Source: Solirubrobacter sp963837485
Lineage (GTDB): Bacteria; Actinomycetota; Thermoleophilia; Solirubrobacterales; Solirubrobacteraceae
NCBI GenBank assembly: GCA_963837485.1
Contig: CAWINP010000007.1
Location: 496,001 to 560,000, forward strand
Reading direction: 5' to 3'
Length of the DNA stretch: 64,000 nucleotides
Shown in pieces: positions 48,756 to 57,079 of this stretch. Position numbers and translations under genes: made by a program. Below the pieces are notes generated by a model. That model was not told the DNA's origin. It saw only the letters and a list, made by a program, of their open reading frames with translations, and did no database searches. Position 1 is the stretch's first letter. Each line of letters starts with the position of its first letter.

Positions 48756-50555
48756 GTGACCGCTCCGCCGCGCAACCTCGTCAATTTCAAGGACGTCGAG
48801 AAGGGCTACGGCTCGCGGTCGGTGCTGCGCGGCGTGACGCTGGGGGTCTCCGCGGGCGACCGGATCGGGGTCGTCGGCGAAAACGGCGGCGGCAAGTCGA
48901 CGCTGCTCCGGCTGGTCGCCGGGCTCGAGGAGCCCGACGCCGGCGCGGTGACGCGCTCGGGCGGCCTGCAGCTCGCCTTGCTCGGCCAGACCGACGAGCT
49001 GGACTCGACGCGGACCGTGCGCGATGAGCTCGTCGGCGGCCGGGCCGACCATGAGTGGGCGGCGGACGCGCGCTTCCGCGGTGTGCTCGACGGGCTGCTC
49101 GGCGGCGTGGCGATATCGCGCTTCCCGCGCGGCCTCGACACGCCGATCGCCGGGCTCTCGGGCGGCGAGCGGCGGCGGATCGACCTCGCGCGCGCGCTGC
49201 TGGACTCGCCCGAGCTGCTCCTGCTCGACGAGCCGACCAACCACCTCGACGTCGAGGGCGTCGACTGGCTGGCGCGCCACCTGGCCACGCGACGCGGCTC
49301 GCTGCTCGTGGTCACCCACGACCGCTGGTTCCTCGACGCCGTCTGCAGCTACACCTGGGAGGTCGTCGACGGCGACGTCGAGCAGTATGAAGGCGGCTAC
49401 GCGGCCTACGTGCTCGCGCGGGCCGAGCGCGACCGGCAGACGGCGGCGCGCGAGGAGCGGCGCCAGATGCTGATCCGCAAGGAGCTCGCGTGGCTGCGGC
49501 GCGGGCCTCCGGCGCGCACGTCGAAGCCGAAGTTCCGGATCGAGGCGGCCAACGCGCTGATCGCCGGCGAGCCGGAGCCGCGCGACCGCGCGGAGCTGCT
49601 GCGCTTCGCAACCTCGCGCCTCGGCGACCGCGTGCTCGACGCCGAGGACGTGTCGCTGGCCTACGGCTCGCGCACGGTGCTCTCGAGGGTCACCTGGCGC
49701 CTCGGCCCGGGCGACCGCTTCGCGCTGGTGGGCGTCAACGGGTCCGGCAAGACATCGCTGATGAAGCTGCTGTCCGGCGAGCTGGCGCCGACCGCGGGGA
49801 TCGTGGAGCGCGGCGCCACCGTCAAGCTCGCCGTGCTCTCCCAGGACACCGCCGAGGTGCCGGGCGACTTGCGCGTGCTCGAGTCCCTGGAGGCGGTGCG
49901 CGGGCGCGCCCGGCTGGCCGGCGGGCAGGAGATCACCGCGAGCTCGCTCGCCGACCGCTTCGGCTTCCGCGGCGAGAAGGCGTGGACGTTCGTGCGCGAC
50001 CTCTCGGGCGGCGAGCGCCGCCGGCTGCAGCTGATGCGGCTGCTGATGGCCGAGCCGAACGTGCTGCTGCTCGACGAGCCCACGAACGACCTCGACATCG
50101 ACACGCTGACCGCGCTCGAGGACCTGCTCGACGGCTGGCCGGGGACGCTGGTCGTCGTCAGTCACGACCGCTACTTCGTCGAGCGCGTGTGCGACGACGT
50201 GTACGCGCTCGTCGCCGACGGGTCGCTGCGCCATCTGCCGGGCGGGGTCGAGCAGTACCTGACGCTGCGGGCCCCGGCGGCCGAGGCGCCGCGGGCCGTC
50301 GAGAAGGCGCCGCGGGCGGGCGGGGCCGGATCCGCGCGCGCCGCCCGCAAGGAGATCGCCCGGCTCGAGCGAGCGCTGGAGAAGCTCGAGGCGCGCGAGG
50401 CCGAGCTGCACTCCGAGATGGCGGCCGCCGCGACCGACCACGTGCGGCTCGGAGCGCTGCAGTCCGAGCTGCACGCCGCCGTCACGGAGCGCGAGCGGCT
50501 CGAGTCGGCCTGGCTCGAGACGTCCGAGGCGCTCGACGCGCCGCCGATGAACTAG
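48756..50555 (+). CDS. ABC-F family ATPase, Uup-like
   Basis: This 599-residue protein has two nucleotide-binding domains without membrane segments: Walker A GENGGGKST and GVNGSGKTS, signatures LSGGERRR twice, Walker B LLLLDEPTNHLD and VLLLDEPTNDLD. A linker after the first domain is short (RMLIRKELAWLRRGPPAR-type), and a C-terminal coiled coil starts around residue 520 (ARKEIARLERALEKLEAREAEL). ABC-F proteins act on ribosomes. Uup members bind structured DNA or ribosomes and have a C-terminal coiled coil like this one. GTG start at 48756. Confidence 0.9.
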   Translation: MTAPPRNLVNFKDVEKGYGSRSVLRGVTLGVSAGDRIGVVGENGGGKSTLLRLVAGLEEPDAGAVTRSGGLQLALLGQTDELDSTRTVRDELVGGRADHEWAADARFRGVLDGLLGGVAISRFPRGLDTPIAGLSGGERRRIDLARALLDSPELLLLDEPTNHLDVEGVDWLARHLATRRGSLLVVTHDRWFLDAVCSYTWEVVDGDVEQYEGGYAAYVLARAERDRQTAAREERRQMLIRKELAWLRRGPPARTSKPKFRIEAANALIAGEPEPRDRAELLRFATSRLGDRVLDAEDVSLAYGSRTVLSRVTWRLGPGDRFALVGVNGSGKTSLMKLLSGELAPTAGIVERGATVKLAVLSQDTAEVPGDLRVLESLEAVRGRARLAGGQEITASSLADRFGFRGEKAWTFVRDLSGGERRRLQLMRLLMAEPNVLLLDEPTNDLDIDTLTALEDLLDGWPGTLVVVSHDRYFVERVCDDVYALVADGSLRHLPGGVEQYLTLRAPAAEAPRAVEKAPRAGGAGSARAARKEIARLERALEKLEAREAELHSEMAAAATDHVRLGALQSELHAAVTERERLESAWLETSEALDAPPMN

Positions 50556-51049
50556 CGGCCGCGGAGCTTGGACAGGTACAGCCAGGTCGGCTTGTAGCCG
50601 CGGCGCTCATACAGGCGGACCGCCGGGTTGCCGGGCAGCGCGCCGATGATGATGTCCTCCGCGCCCGCCTCGCGAAGGAACGCCTCCAGCGTGTCGAGCA
50701 GCCGGGAGCCGATCCCTTCGCCCCGGAAGCGCGCGTCGACGGAGAGCGACTCGACCTCGCCGATCCGCCGTCCGGTCTCCCAGGTGTCCGGGATCCACGT
50801 GTCCTCGACGTCGTGGACGCAGGCGAGCCCGTAGCCGGCGAGCTCGCCGCCTGCGACCACGAGCAGGAGGATGCTGTCCTCGCGCGCGAGCAGCTCGGCG
50901 TAGAGGTCGCGGTGATAGGCCCATGTCGTCGTGTCGTCGACGTACGGGGCGAGCTCGGGCATCGACTCCTGGTGCACGTGGTGGACGGCGACCCACAGCG
51001 GTTCCAGGCGGGGAATGTCGGCGACGCCGCCGCGCACGATCTCGAGCAT
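50552..51049 (-). CDS. GNAT family N-acetyltransferase
   Basis: This 165-residue GNAT has the acetyl-CoA binding signature RFRGEGIGSRLLDTLE preceded by GEVESLSVDA. AGAEDIIIGALPGNPAVRLYERRGYKPTWLYLSKL is the C-terminal strand pattern. An N-acetyltransferase acting on amino groups of small molecules or proteins is expected; the substrate is unknown. ATG at 51049 follows GAGATC weakly. The convergent overlap with the ABC-F gene is four bases. Confidence 0.88.
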   Translation of the reverse strand: MLEIVRGGVADIPRLEPLWVAVHHVHQESMPELAPYVDDTTTWAYHRDLYAELLAREDSILLLVVAGGELAGYGLACVHDVEDTWIPDTWETGRRIGEVESLSVDARFRGEGIGSRLLDTLEAFLREAGAEDIIIGALPGNPAVRLYERRGYKPTWLYLSKLRGR

Positions 51050-51060
51050 GCCGACAGGAT

Positions 51061-51076
51061 CGTCACAGCGGTGACG
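51061..51076. promoter_or_regulatory. Palindrome CGTCAC-N4-GTGACG between divergent genes
   Basis: A perfect 6+6 palindrome with a 4-base spacer lies between the GNAT start (51049) and the small gene at 51121. The core GTCAC-N4-GTGAC is also found at 53903-53918 upstream of the Tat-exported protein gene, so it may be a shared operator. Confidence 0.4.
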
Positions 51077-51120
51077 CAACGACAACAACTGCCCGCGGGC
51101 GAGTGCGACAATGCTTGTCG

Positions 51121-51342
51121 ATGACCGTCGTGGAGGTGCGACCGGAGCGAGCGGGGTGGGTCGTGATGAGCGACCGCCGCGAGGTGTCGTCGCACGCGAC
51201 CGCGGACGCGGCCGTCCGCGCCGCACAGACGTTCTGCGCGGACGAGGACGACGCCGAGCTGATCGTGCGCGATCGCTACGCGCGCATGCGCCGCGTGCCG
51301 CTGGGGCACGGACGCGCCGCGCTGGGGCGTTCGCAGGCCTGA
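51121..51342 (+). CDS. Small DUF2188-like protein
   Basis: This 73-residue protein resembles DUF2188: MTVVEVRPERAGWVVMSDRR at the start is a beta-hairpin, then SSHATADAAVRAAQTFC forms a helix, and AELIVRDRYARMRRVPLG closes the sheet. These small proteins replace a residue-rich tail by a basic end (RYARMRRV). Function unknown. It lies 38 bases upstream of the tagged zinc protease gene, so co-transcription is likely. Confidence 0.65.
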   Translation: MTVVEVRPERAGWVVMSDRREVSSHATADAAVRAAQTFCADEDDAELIVRDRYARMRRVPLGHGRAALGRSQA

Positions 51343-51380
51343 CTTGCTTCTCACGCGAGCGTCACAGAGAATCGCCCGCA

Positions 51381-52931
51381 ATGGACGAGCACGAGCGCGG
51401 GCCGGAGTCGGTCGCCACCCCTGAGCCCGCCGTCGCCGTCGCCGTCCCCGCCGCGCCGGCGCCCGTCGGGTTCTCGGCGGCGCACGGGCAGGCGTGCGGC
51501 TGCCCGGGTTGCGCGCCCGCGTGGTCGCCGCGCAACGTGCTCGCGCTCCAGCGCGGCGCCGGCAACGCCGCGGTCGCGCGCCAGATCGCCACGCGCCGGA
51601 CGATCGCGCGCGTGATCGACGACCGCCCGTACAACGAGGCGCGCCAGGCGCGCGACGAGTGGATCGCCGGCGGCGTCCGCGGCCCCGCCGACCACGTGCC
51701 CTCGACCGGCCGCGGCGGGTTCGAGGCGCAGTACGACCCGGCCGCCCAGCAGCTGACGATCGAGCTGCGCGGCGGCGTCGACTTCCGCGACGGGATGAAG
51801 CTCTACTTCGGCACGTTCGCGGTCGCCCAGCAGCCGGGCAACGGTCCCGCGGCCGCCGCCGCGACCGCGATCAACGCGCTCCCGCGCGACCAGCGCGCCG
51901 CCGCGATGGCGCCGTGGATCTGGGACGACGGGGCGAAGACGACGTTCCTGTCGGAGTTCGAGTCCTCGATCGAGAACGCCTGGTCGGCCCAGCACCAGTT
52001 CCACTGCAGCAAGGAGTTCTGGACCGACCTGGGCGCGGCCGTGAACGTGCGCGTCGTCGTCCGCGACGGCGCGCAGAGCTCGGGCTCCGGCGAGCACATG
52101 AACGTCGTGTCCTACAAGGAGAGCGACGCGACCGTCGCCTCCACGCCCGCGCACGTCGCCCAGACCGAGGTCATCGGCGACCACGACGCCGACGACAACG
52201 AGATGGTCGTCAACTCGACGCAGACGCGCCGGCGCAGCGACATCCTCCAGAACGTCGCGATCTCGTTCACGACGGGCACCGACACGCTGACCGCCGCCGC
52301 CAACACGAACCTGAGCTGGTTCGGCAACGCGTACAAGAGCGGCGGCGGGCCGGTCTGCAGCCAGTGCTCGAGGGAGATCTCCGAGGCGGCCGCCGGCAAC
52401 GTCAACGTCAACCTCGAGGGCCAGGGCGCCGACCAGGCGGCCAAGGACGCCTCGGCCCAGGCGCGCTTCGCGGCCGTCAAGGCGCAGCTGATCGCCGGCG
52501 GCATGACCGACGCCGGCACCCGCTGCACGCTGACGATCACCGCAACCGGCGACAACGGCGGCGTGCGCATGGGCCGCGGCGTGCAGCAGATCGTCGCCGC
52601 CCACGAGGCCGGGCACATGTTCGGCCTCGGTGACGAGTACACGGCGCCGTTCAGCGGCACCGGCGGCGACCTCGGCACGCCGGTCGACCCGGGTCTCGGC
52701 GGCGCCCAGGGCCTGCCGGAGGCGGTGCACGAGAACAGCGACACGATCATGTCCGTCGGCGACGCCGTGCGCCCGCAGCACTACGCCACCTTCCTCGAGG
52801 CGCTCAAGGCCGTGACCGCCATGGCCGACTGGGCGTTCGGCGCGCCGGTGCCGGTCACGCCGCCCAATCCGGCGCTCGACAACACGCCCGGCACGACCGA
52901 CCCGACGGCGCCGGTGACCGCGGTTGCCTGA
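51381..52931 (+). CDS. Metzincin-type zinc metalloprotease with LQRxxGNxAVxR tag
   Basis: The 516-residue protein has an N-terminal disordered segment with two CxC pairs (ACGCPGCAP) and the tag LQRGAGNAAVARQ at about residues 56-68. A globular region follows. The zinc site is HEAGHMFGLGDEY at residues 408-420 (His408, Glu409, His412, Asp418, the HEXXHXXGXXD form), and the Met-turn is SDTIMSVGD near Met457. This tag is, in my knowledge, seen on proteins associated with extracellular contractile injection systems, and no signal peptide is visible, so an injected toxin is possible. The segment before the zinc site (VAISFTTGTDTLT, VNVNLEGQGAD) faintly resembles OmpA-like domains. Confidence 0.75.
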   Translation: MDEHERGPESVATPEPAVAVAVPAAPAPVGFSAAHGQACGCPGCAPAWSPRNVLALQRGAGNAAVARQIATRRTIARVIDDRPYNEARQARDEWIAGGVRGPADHVPSTGRGGFEAQYDPAAQQLTIELRGGVDFRDGMKLYFGTFAVAQQPGNGPAAAAATAINALPRDQRAAAMAPWIWDDGAKTTFLSEFESSIENAWSAQHQFHCSKEFWTDLGAAVNVRVVVRDGAQSSGSGEHMNVVSYKESDATVASTPAHVAQTEVIGDHDADDNEMVVNSTQTRRRSDILQNVAISFTTGTDTLTAAANTNLSWFGNAYKSGGGPVCSQCSREISEAAAGNVNVNLEGQGADQAAKDASAQARFAAVKAQLIAGGMTDAGTRCTLTITATGDNGGVRMGRGVQQIVAAHEAGHMFGLGDEYTAPFSGTGGDLGTPVDPGLGGAQGLPEAVHENSDTIMSVGDAVRPQHYATFLEALKAVTAMADWAFGAPVPVTPPNPALDNTPGTTDPTAPVTAVA

Positions 52932-53349
52932 GCAGCCGGGCGACGACGTCCTCGTCGAGCTGACCGTCGAGGGCCACCAGGACGAGCCCTGGACGCGGCG
53001 CGTGTGCACGGACGGCGCGGTGTGGGAGCACACGAACCTGCGCACCTGGGTCGAGGACGGGCAGGTGCGCCAGGAGCACCAGCCGCTGCGCTGGGAGCGG
53101 CGCACCACGGCGCCGCCCGAGGCACTCGAGCAGATCGTCCAGGTCGTCCGCGACCACGACCTGCTGCACTCCGAGTCGCGAACCGGCTCGGTGTTCGGCG
53201 TCGGCACCACGATCTGGCGCATCCACGTCGACGGCGCCGAGCACGAGATCCGGCTCCAGGGCCTGCCCGCCGACCGCGTCCCCGGCCTCGCAGAGCTCGA
53301 CCGGGCGATCCAGCTCGCGGTCGCGATGGGCGTCGACCCGGGAACCTGA
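52924..53349 (+). CDS. Emfourin-like candidate protease inhibitor
   Basis: The 141-residue acidic protein starts with TTG at 52924, inside the last codons of the metalloprotease gene, so translation is coupled. Sequence: VLVELTVEGHQDEPW, then PPEALEQIVQVVRDHDLLHSE, TIWRIHVDGAEHEIRLQGL and RVPGLAELDRAIQLA. This beta-helix-beta order, with a helix before a TIWxIxVDG strand, resembles the emfourin family, inhibitors encoded beside metalloproteases. That assignment is an inference from layout and pattern, with no conserved signature I can verify. An immunity role for the neighbour is the simplest reading. Confidence 0.5.
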   Translation: MPEQPGDDVLVELTVEGHQDEPWTRRVCTDGAVWEHTNLRTWVEDGQVRQEHQPLRWERRTTAPPEALEQIVQVVRDHDLLHSESRTGSVFGVGTTIWRIHVDGAEHEIRLQGLPADRVPGLAELDRAIQLAVAMGVDPGT

Positions 53350-53375
53350 GCCGCGCGGCGGCGTCTGCACCAGGT

Positions 53376-53810
53376 ATGACCACCGAAGACGAGCTCGCGG
53401 CGCTCACCGCCGCGTTCTTCGCCGCCGTGTCCTTCGAGCCCGGCGAGCGACCCGACTACGACGCGATCCGCGATCTGTTCATCGAGGGCGGGCTGCTGAT
53501 CAAGAACGTCGACGCGCTGGATATCGCGACCGTCGACGAATTCATCGCCCCGCGCCGGGCGCTCGTCGACTCCGGCGAGCTGACCGCGTTCGCCGAGCGC
53601 GAGCTGGCCCACATCACCGAGGTGTTCGGGAATGTGGCGCACCGGATGAGCACGTACGCCAAGCACGGGACGCAGGGCGGACGGACTTTTGTCGCGCGAG
53701 GCGTCATATCCACCCAATTCGTATTTACGCCGAGTGGCTGGAAAATGAGCGCAATGGCGTGGGACGATGAGCGCGCTGGATTGGCGCTTCCTGACCGCTA
53801 CGCAGCGTAA
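53376..53810 (+). CDS. SnoaL-like/DUF4440 protein
   Basis: This 144-residue protein fits the cystatin-like alpha+beta barrel of SnoaL/NTF2 families: ELAALTAAFFAAVSFEPGERPDYDAIRDLFIEGGLLIKN, TVDEFIAPRRALVDSGELTAFAERE, HRMSTYAKHGTQGGRTFVARGVIST and FTPSGWKMSAMAWDDER. Members include ketosteroid-isomerase-like enzymes and dehydratases; no catalytic acid is evident. ATG at 53376 follows GGT weakly. It is the last gene before the 146-base promoter region of the next unit. Confidence 0.82.
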   Translation: MTTEDELAALTAAFFAAVSFEPGERPDYDAIRDLFIEGGLLIKNVDALDIATVDEFIAPRRALVDSGELTAFAERELAHITEVFGNVAHRMSTYAKHGTQGGRTFVARGVISTQFVFTPSGWKMSAMAWDDERAGLALPDRYAA

Positions 53811-53956
53811 GAGGGGGTTTTGCGCAGCGGTCGCGTCCAAGACGGACGTATACGGCGCCAATCTCGCTTGCTTTTGCGCGCGAAATCACCTAAGTTCGCG
53901 CATGTCACGGCTGTGACATGGGTCTGAAGGGGAACGCGAGGAGAGGAAGGATTGCC
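53811..53956. promoter_or_regulatory. Regulatory region upstream of the Tat-exported protein gene
   Basis: Two adjacent palindromes occur: GCGCGAA-N10-TTCGCGC at 53878-53901 and CATGTCAC-N4-GTGACATG at 53901-53920. The second shares the GTCAC-N4-GTGAC core with 51061-51076. They lie 37-80 bases upstream of the GTG at 53957, which itself follows GAGGAGAGGAAGG. Confidence 0.5.
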
Positions 53957-55189
53957 GTGAGCATGGATGAGTTCCGGATGGATCGCCGGAAGTTCCTCGG
54001 CGGGGCCGCGGGCGTTGGGGCCGCGGCCGCGCTCGCATCGTGGGCGCCGGGCGCGCTCAGCAAGCCGGGCGGCCCGAAGGCGCCGATCGTCTTCAAGGAC
54101 ACGCTCTCGTGCCAGCACTTCTCGGTGCGTGACGCGACGGCGCGCGAGGACAAGCTGACCATGGGCTACCTCGGCGGCCCGAACTACCCCGAGGACCCGA
54201 CCGACCTCGGGCCGCTGGTGCCGCTGCCGGGCGGGTTCGTCGCCGTGTTCGAGTTCCTCGCCTCGTGCGGGTACGGCGGCTTCGAGTTCTTCCAGTACAC
54301 GCAGCACGTCAACACGCTCGGCCGCCAGCCGACGACCGCCGAGATCCGCTCGTACCTGGACAACGCGGGCATCAAGTCGGTCGGGACGCACACCGGCGGC
54401 CTCTCCATGACCAATGCGAACACGCGCGCGACGCAGCTCGCGATCGCCGACACGCTCGGTCACCGGATGATCGGAACGGCCGGCGACCCGGTCGGCGGCA
54501 GCGCCGCCAACACGCTCGCCGGCTGGCAGACCGCCTGCGACCAGTACAGCCAGCTCGGGGAGCTGATGTACGAGCAGTACGGGATCAAGATCTACCTGCA
54601 TCCCGAGCAGAACAACTGGCAGTTCATCAACGATCCGACGCACCCCGAGGTGCAGACCAAGCACCGGATCGACTTCTGGGTCGAGAACACCGACCCGCGC
54701 TACGTGTTCATCGAGCCCGACACGTACCACATGTACAACGCGCGCGGACGCTTCCCGAACGCCGACGGCACCCTCTGGGACCCGATCCCGTTCATGTACG
54801 ACAACTGGAAGCGCCTCGTCGCCTGGCACGTCAAGGACGCCAACCGCGCGGTCCCGCCGCCGGCGCCCCCCGGCAACCCGTGGACGCAGACGATGAACCG
54901 CCCGGGCTTCCCGATCAACGGCGGCGTCGACATCATCAACTCGCTCGAGGGCCACCTCGCCAAGGGCTACCCGACCGACCCCGGCGCCGTCGCGCCGGCC
55001 GCCGCGCCGGGCCCGGACCCGAAGGTGATCGGCTTCCGGCGGATGTTCACGGAGATCCGCTCGAACCGCGCGAAGGGCTTCAAGTACCACATCGTGGAGA
55101 GCGACAGCGGACCCGGCGGCGCGCCGGACCCAGGCCGCTCGCTCCGGCACGCCAAGACCAGCGCCAAGCTCCTGCTCGCACTCAAGTAG
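53957..55189 (+). CDS. Tat-exported sugar-phosphate isomerase/epimerase-like TIM-barrel protein
   Basis: This 410-residue protein has a twin-arginine signal, MDRRKFLGGAAGVGAAAALASW, then a xylose-isomerase-like TIM barrel: GYGGFEFFQYTQHVNTLG, AGIKSVGTHTGGLSM, KIYLHPEQNNWQF, RYVFIEPDTYHMYN and VAWHVKDANRA. Glu, His and Asp residues in these strands match AP-endonuclease-2-type metal sites. Tat export fits a metal-loaded folded enzyme. GTG at 53957 was chosen because GAGGAGAGGAAGG is six bases upstream. The following genes are 9 bases away and coupled, so an extracellular function is shared. Confidence 0.82.
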   Translation: MSMDEFRMDRRKFLGGAAGVGAAAALASWAPGALSKPGGPKAPIVFKDTLSCQHFSVRDATAREDKLTMGYLGGPNYPEDPTDLGPLVPLPGGFVAVFEFLASCGYGGFEFFQYTQHVNTLGRQPTTAEIRSYLDNAGIKSVGTHTGGLSMTNANTRATQLAIADTLGHRMIGTAGDPVGGSAANTLAGWQTACDQYSQLGELMYEQYGIKIYLHPEQNNWQFINDPTHPEVQTKHRIDFWVENTDPRYVFIEPDTYHMYNARGRFPNADGTLWDPIPFMYDNWKRLVAWHVKDANRAVPPPAPPGNPWTQTMNRPGFPINGGVDIINSLEGHLAKGYPTDPGAVAPAAAPGPDPKVIGFRRMFTEIRSNRAKGFKYHIVESDSGPGGAPDPGRSLRHAKTSAKLLLALK

Positions 55190-55198
55190 GCGACACCG

Positions 55199-55855
55199 AT
55201 GCTTCGTGCATTCCTGGCGGCCGCAGTCGCGGTGCTCTGTGCACCGGCGGTTGCGCTCGCCCATGGCGATCCGGCCTCCCATTACCTGGAGACCGGCTCG
55301 CTGTATCCGTCCTTCGAGCATCAGCCGTCACAGAACGTCGAGCTTCAGCTCATCGGCGTGCTGGACGCGGCGAAGAAGGCCGGGTACCCGATCAAGGTGG
55401 CGCTGGTGACCGCCGAGGGCGACGTCGCGGACAACCCTGAGATGCTGAACAAGCCTCAGGACTACGCGGAGTACGTCGTCGGCGCCCTCGTCGGCTCGCG
55501 CGTTCCGGTCGAGGCGCCGGTCGTGATCGTCACGCCTGCCGGGATCGGCGTCGCCGGTCCAGGCGCCGAGGCGATGCGTGGGGTGACCGGTACAACCGGT
55601 GACGCGCTCGCGCGCGCGGCGATGACGGCGGTCCGCGACATCGCGGCCAAGGCCGGCCATCCGCTCCCGGCGCACATCCCGCCGGCCCAGGTGGCCATCG
55701 CGCCACCGAGGGGCGGCGGACTTCCGGACGTCGACCTCGGCGCCCTGACGCCGCTGCTTGTTTTCGCCGTCATCTTCGGCGGCGCGGCCCTGCTTTTCGA
55801 GTTGCGCACGCGGCTGTCACGCCGCGGCGCCCTTTCCCTGAGGAGGATTCCGTGA
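55199..55855 (+). CDS. Secreted, C-terminally anchored protein
   Basis: This 218-residue protein has a signal peptide (FLAAAVAVLCAPAVALAHG), an exported domain, and one C-terminal helix (LTPLLVFAVIFGGAALLFEL) followed by a basic tail (RTRLSRRGALSLRR). The exported part has VELQLIGVLDAAKKAGYPIKVALV and VVIVTPAGIGVAGPG, a fold I compare with TPM-type domains, but no firm match. It is 9 bases after the Tat protein and overlaps the next gene (GTGA), so it forms an operon of exported proteins. Confidence 0.7.
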   Translation: MLRAFLAAAVAVLCAPAVALAHGDPASHYLETGSLYPSFEHQPSQNVELQLIGVLDAAKKAGYPIKVALVTAEGDVADNPEMLNKPQDYAEYVVGALVGSRVPVEAPVVIVTPAGIGVAGPGAEAMRGVTGTTGDALARAAMTAVRDIAAKAGHPLPAHIPPAQVAIAPPRGGGLPDVDLGALTPLLVFAVIFGGAALLFELRTRLSRRGALSLRRIP

Positions 55856-57075
55856 CCCGCCGCCCCTTCCGCGCGGCCATGACCGCGGCCGCCGTGCTCG
55901 GTGCGGCCGCCGCGTTCTCGCCTGTCGCGTCCGCCGCACCTGTGCTGTTCGGCGCCACCGGCGCCAGCGACACCGACACGTTGCCGGCGTCGAATCTCTA
56001 CGCGCTCAACCCCGGCACCGGGGCGGCGACGTCGGTCGGCTCGATCGGCAAGGCGATCACCGGCCTCGCCTATGACGACACCAGCGCGACGCTCTACGGC
56101 GTCACCGCCGGCGTCTCGCTCGACGGGACCGAGCGCCAGCTGCTCGTGATCAACCAGACGAACGGCTCGAGCACCGTCGTCGGCTCGCTCGGCACCAACG
56201 AGATCGAGGACATCGCGTTCACCGGCCAGGGCCTGCTCTACGGCTGGAACGAGAGCGGCGACGACCTCGTGAAGATCGACAAGGCCACCGGCGCGGTCAC
56301 CAAAGTCGGCGAGTCCAATCTCGGCGTGACGTTCGGCAACGGCATCGCGTTCAACCCGCAGGGCCAGCTGTACGGGTTCCTGGACGGCGACTTCGGGCAC
56401 GTGTTCCGGATCGACCCGGGCACCGGCGCGGTGACGTCCGGCGCGCACCTGTCGAACTCGCCGAACAAGACCGGCAACATGATCAGCTCGGCCGACGTCG
56501 ACTGCGACAGCGTCACCATGTGGGGCGTCGTGAACGACTTCGGCGCCTCGTCGAACCTCGTCACCATCGACACGGCGTCCGGCGCGATCACGAACAAGGG
56601 CACCTCGGTCAAGGGTCTCGACGCGATCGCGTGGGCCGGCTGCCGGCAGACGTCGGTCGGCGGCACCGTGCCGGCGACGCTCTCGCTCTCGATCGGCGCC
56701 CCGGCGTCGTTCGGCCCGTTCGCCGCGGGCGTCGGCAAGGACTACGACGCGAGCACGGCCGCCAACGTGATCACCACGGCCGGCGACGCCGCGCTGTCGG
56801 TGGCCGATCCGAGCAGCAACTCGCCCGGCCACCTGGTCAACGGCGCGTTCTCGCTTCCGTCGGCGCTGCAGGCGAAGGCGACCAACGCCGGCAACCCGAA
56901 CAGCGCGTTCGGCCCGGTCAGCGGCAACCCGCTGACCCTGCTCGGCTACACCAACCCGGCCAGCAACGACACCGTCACGCTGACGTTCCGGCAGACCATC
57001 GGCGCCAACGACGCGCTGCGGACCGGCACGTACAGCAAGACGCTGACGTTCACGCTGTCCACGACGACACCGTAG
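55852..57075 (+). CDS. Secreted DUF4394-like beta-propeller protein with WxL-like C-terminal domain
   Basis: This 407-residue protein has a signal peptide (AAMTAAAVLGAAAAFSPVASAA), then a propeller with repeating NLYALNPGTGAATSVG, LVKIDKATGAVTKVG and HVFRIDPGTGAVTSG, close to DUF4394 repeats. Residues 269-407 form the shared domain (SVGGTVPATLSLSIG to TLTFTLSTTTP). It begins with GTG overlapping the preceding stop and ends the plus-strand unit. It may display a binding module on the cell surface. Confidence 0.82.
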   Translation: MTRRPFRAAMTAAAVLGAAAAFSPVASAAPVLFGATGASDTDTLPASNLYALNPGTGAATSVGSIGKAITGLAYDDTSATLYGVTAGVSLDGTERQLLVINQTNGSSTVVGSLGTNEIEDIAFTGQGLLYGWNESGDDLVKIDKATGAVTKVGESNLGVTFGNGIAFNPQGQLYGFLDGDFGHVFRIDPGTGAVTSGAHLSNSPNKTGNMISSADVDCDSVTMWGVVNDFGASSNLVTIDTASGAITNKGTSVKGLDAIAWAGCRQTSVGGTVPATLSLSIGAPASFGPFAAGVGKDYDASTAANVITTAGDAALSVADPSSNSPGHLVNGAFSLPSALQAKATNAGNPNSAFGPVSGNPLTLLGYTNPASNDTVTLTFRQTIGANDALRTGTYSKTLTFTLSTTTP

Positions 57076-57079
57076 GTCC

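Noticed and set aside
51970..52560. A clear OmpA-like peptidoglycan-binding domain in the metalloprotease
   Set aside because: The resemblance is limited to a few strands; the NxxLSxxRA motif is absent, so it is mentioned only as a weak similarity.
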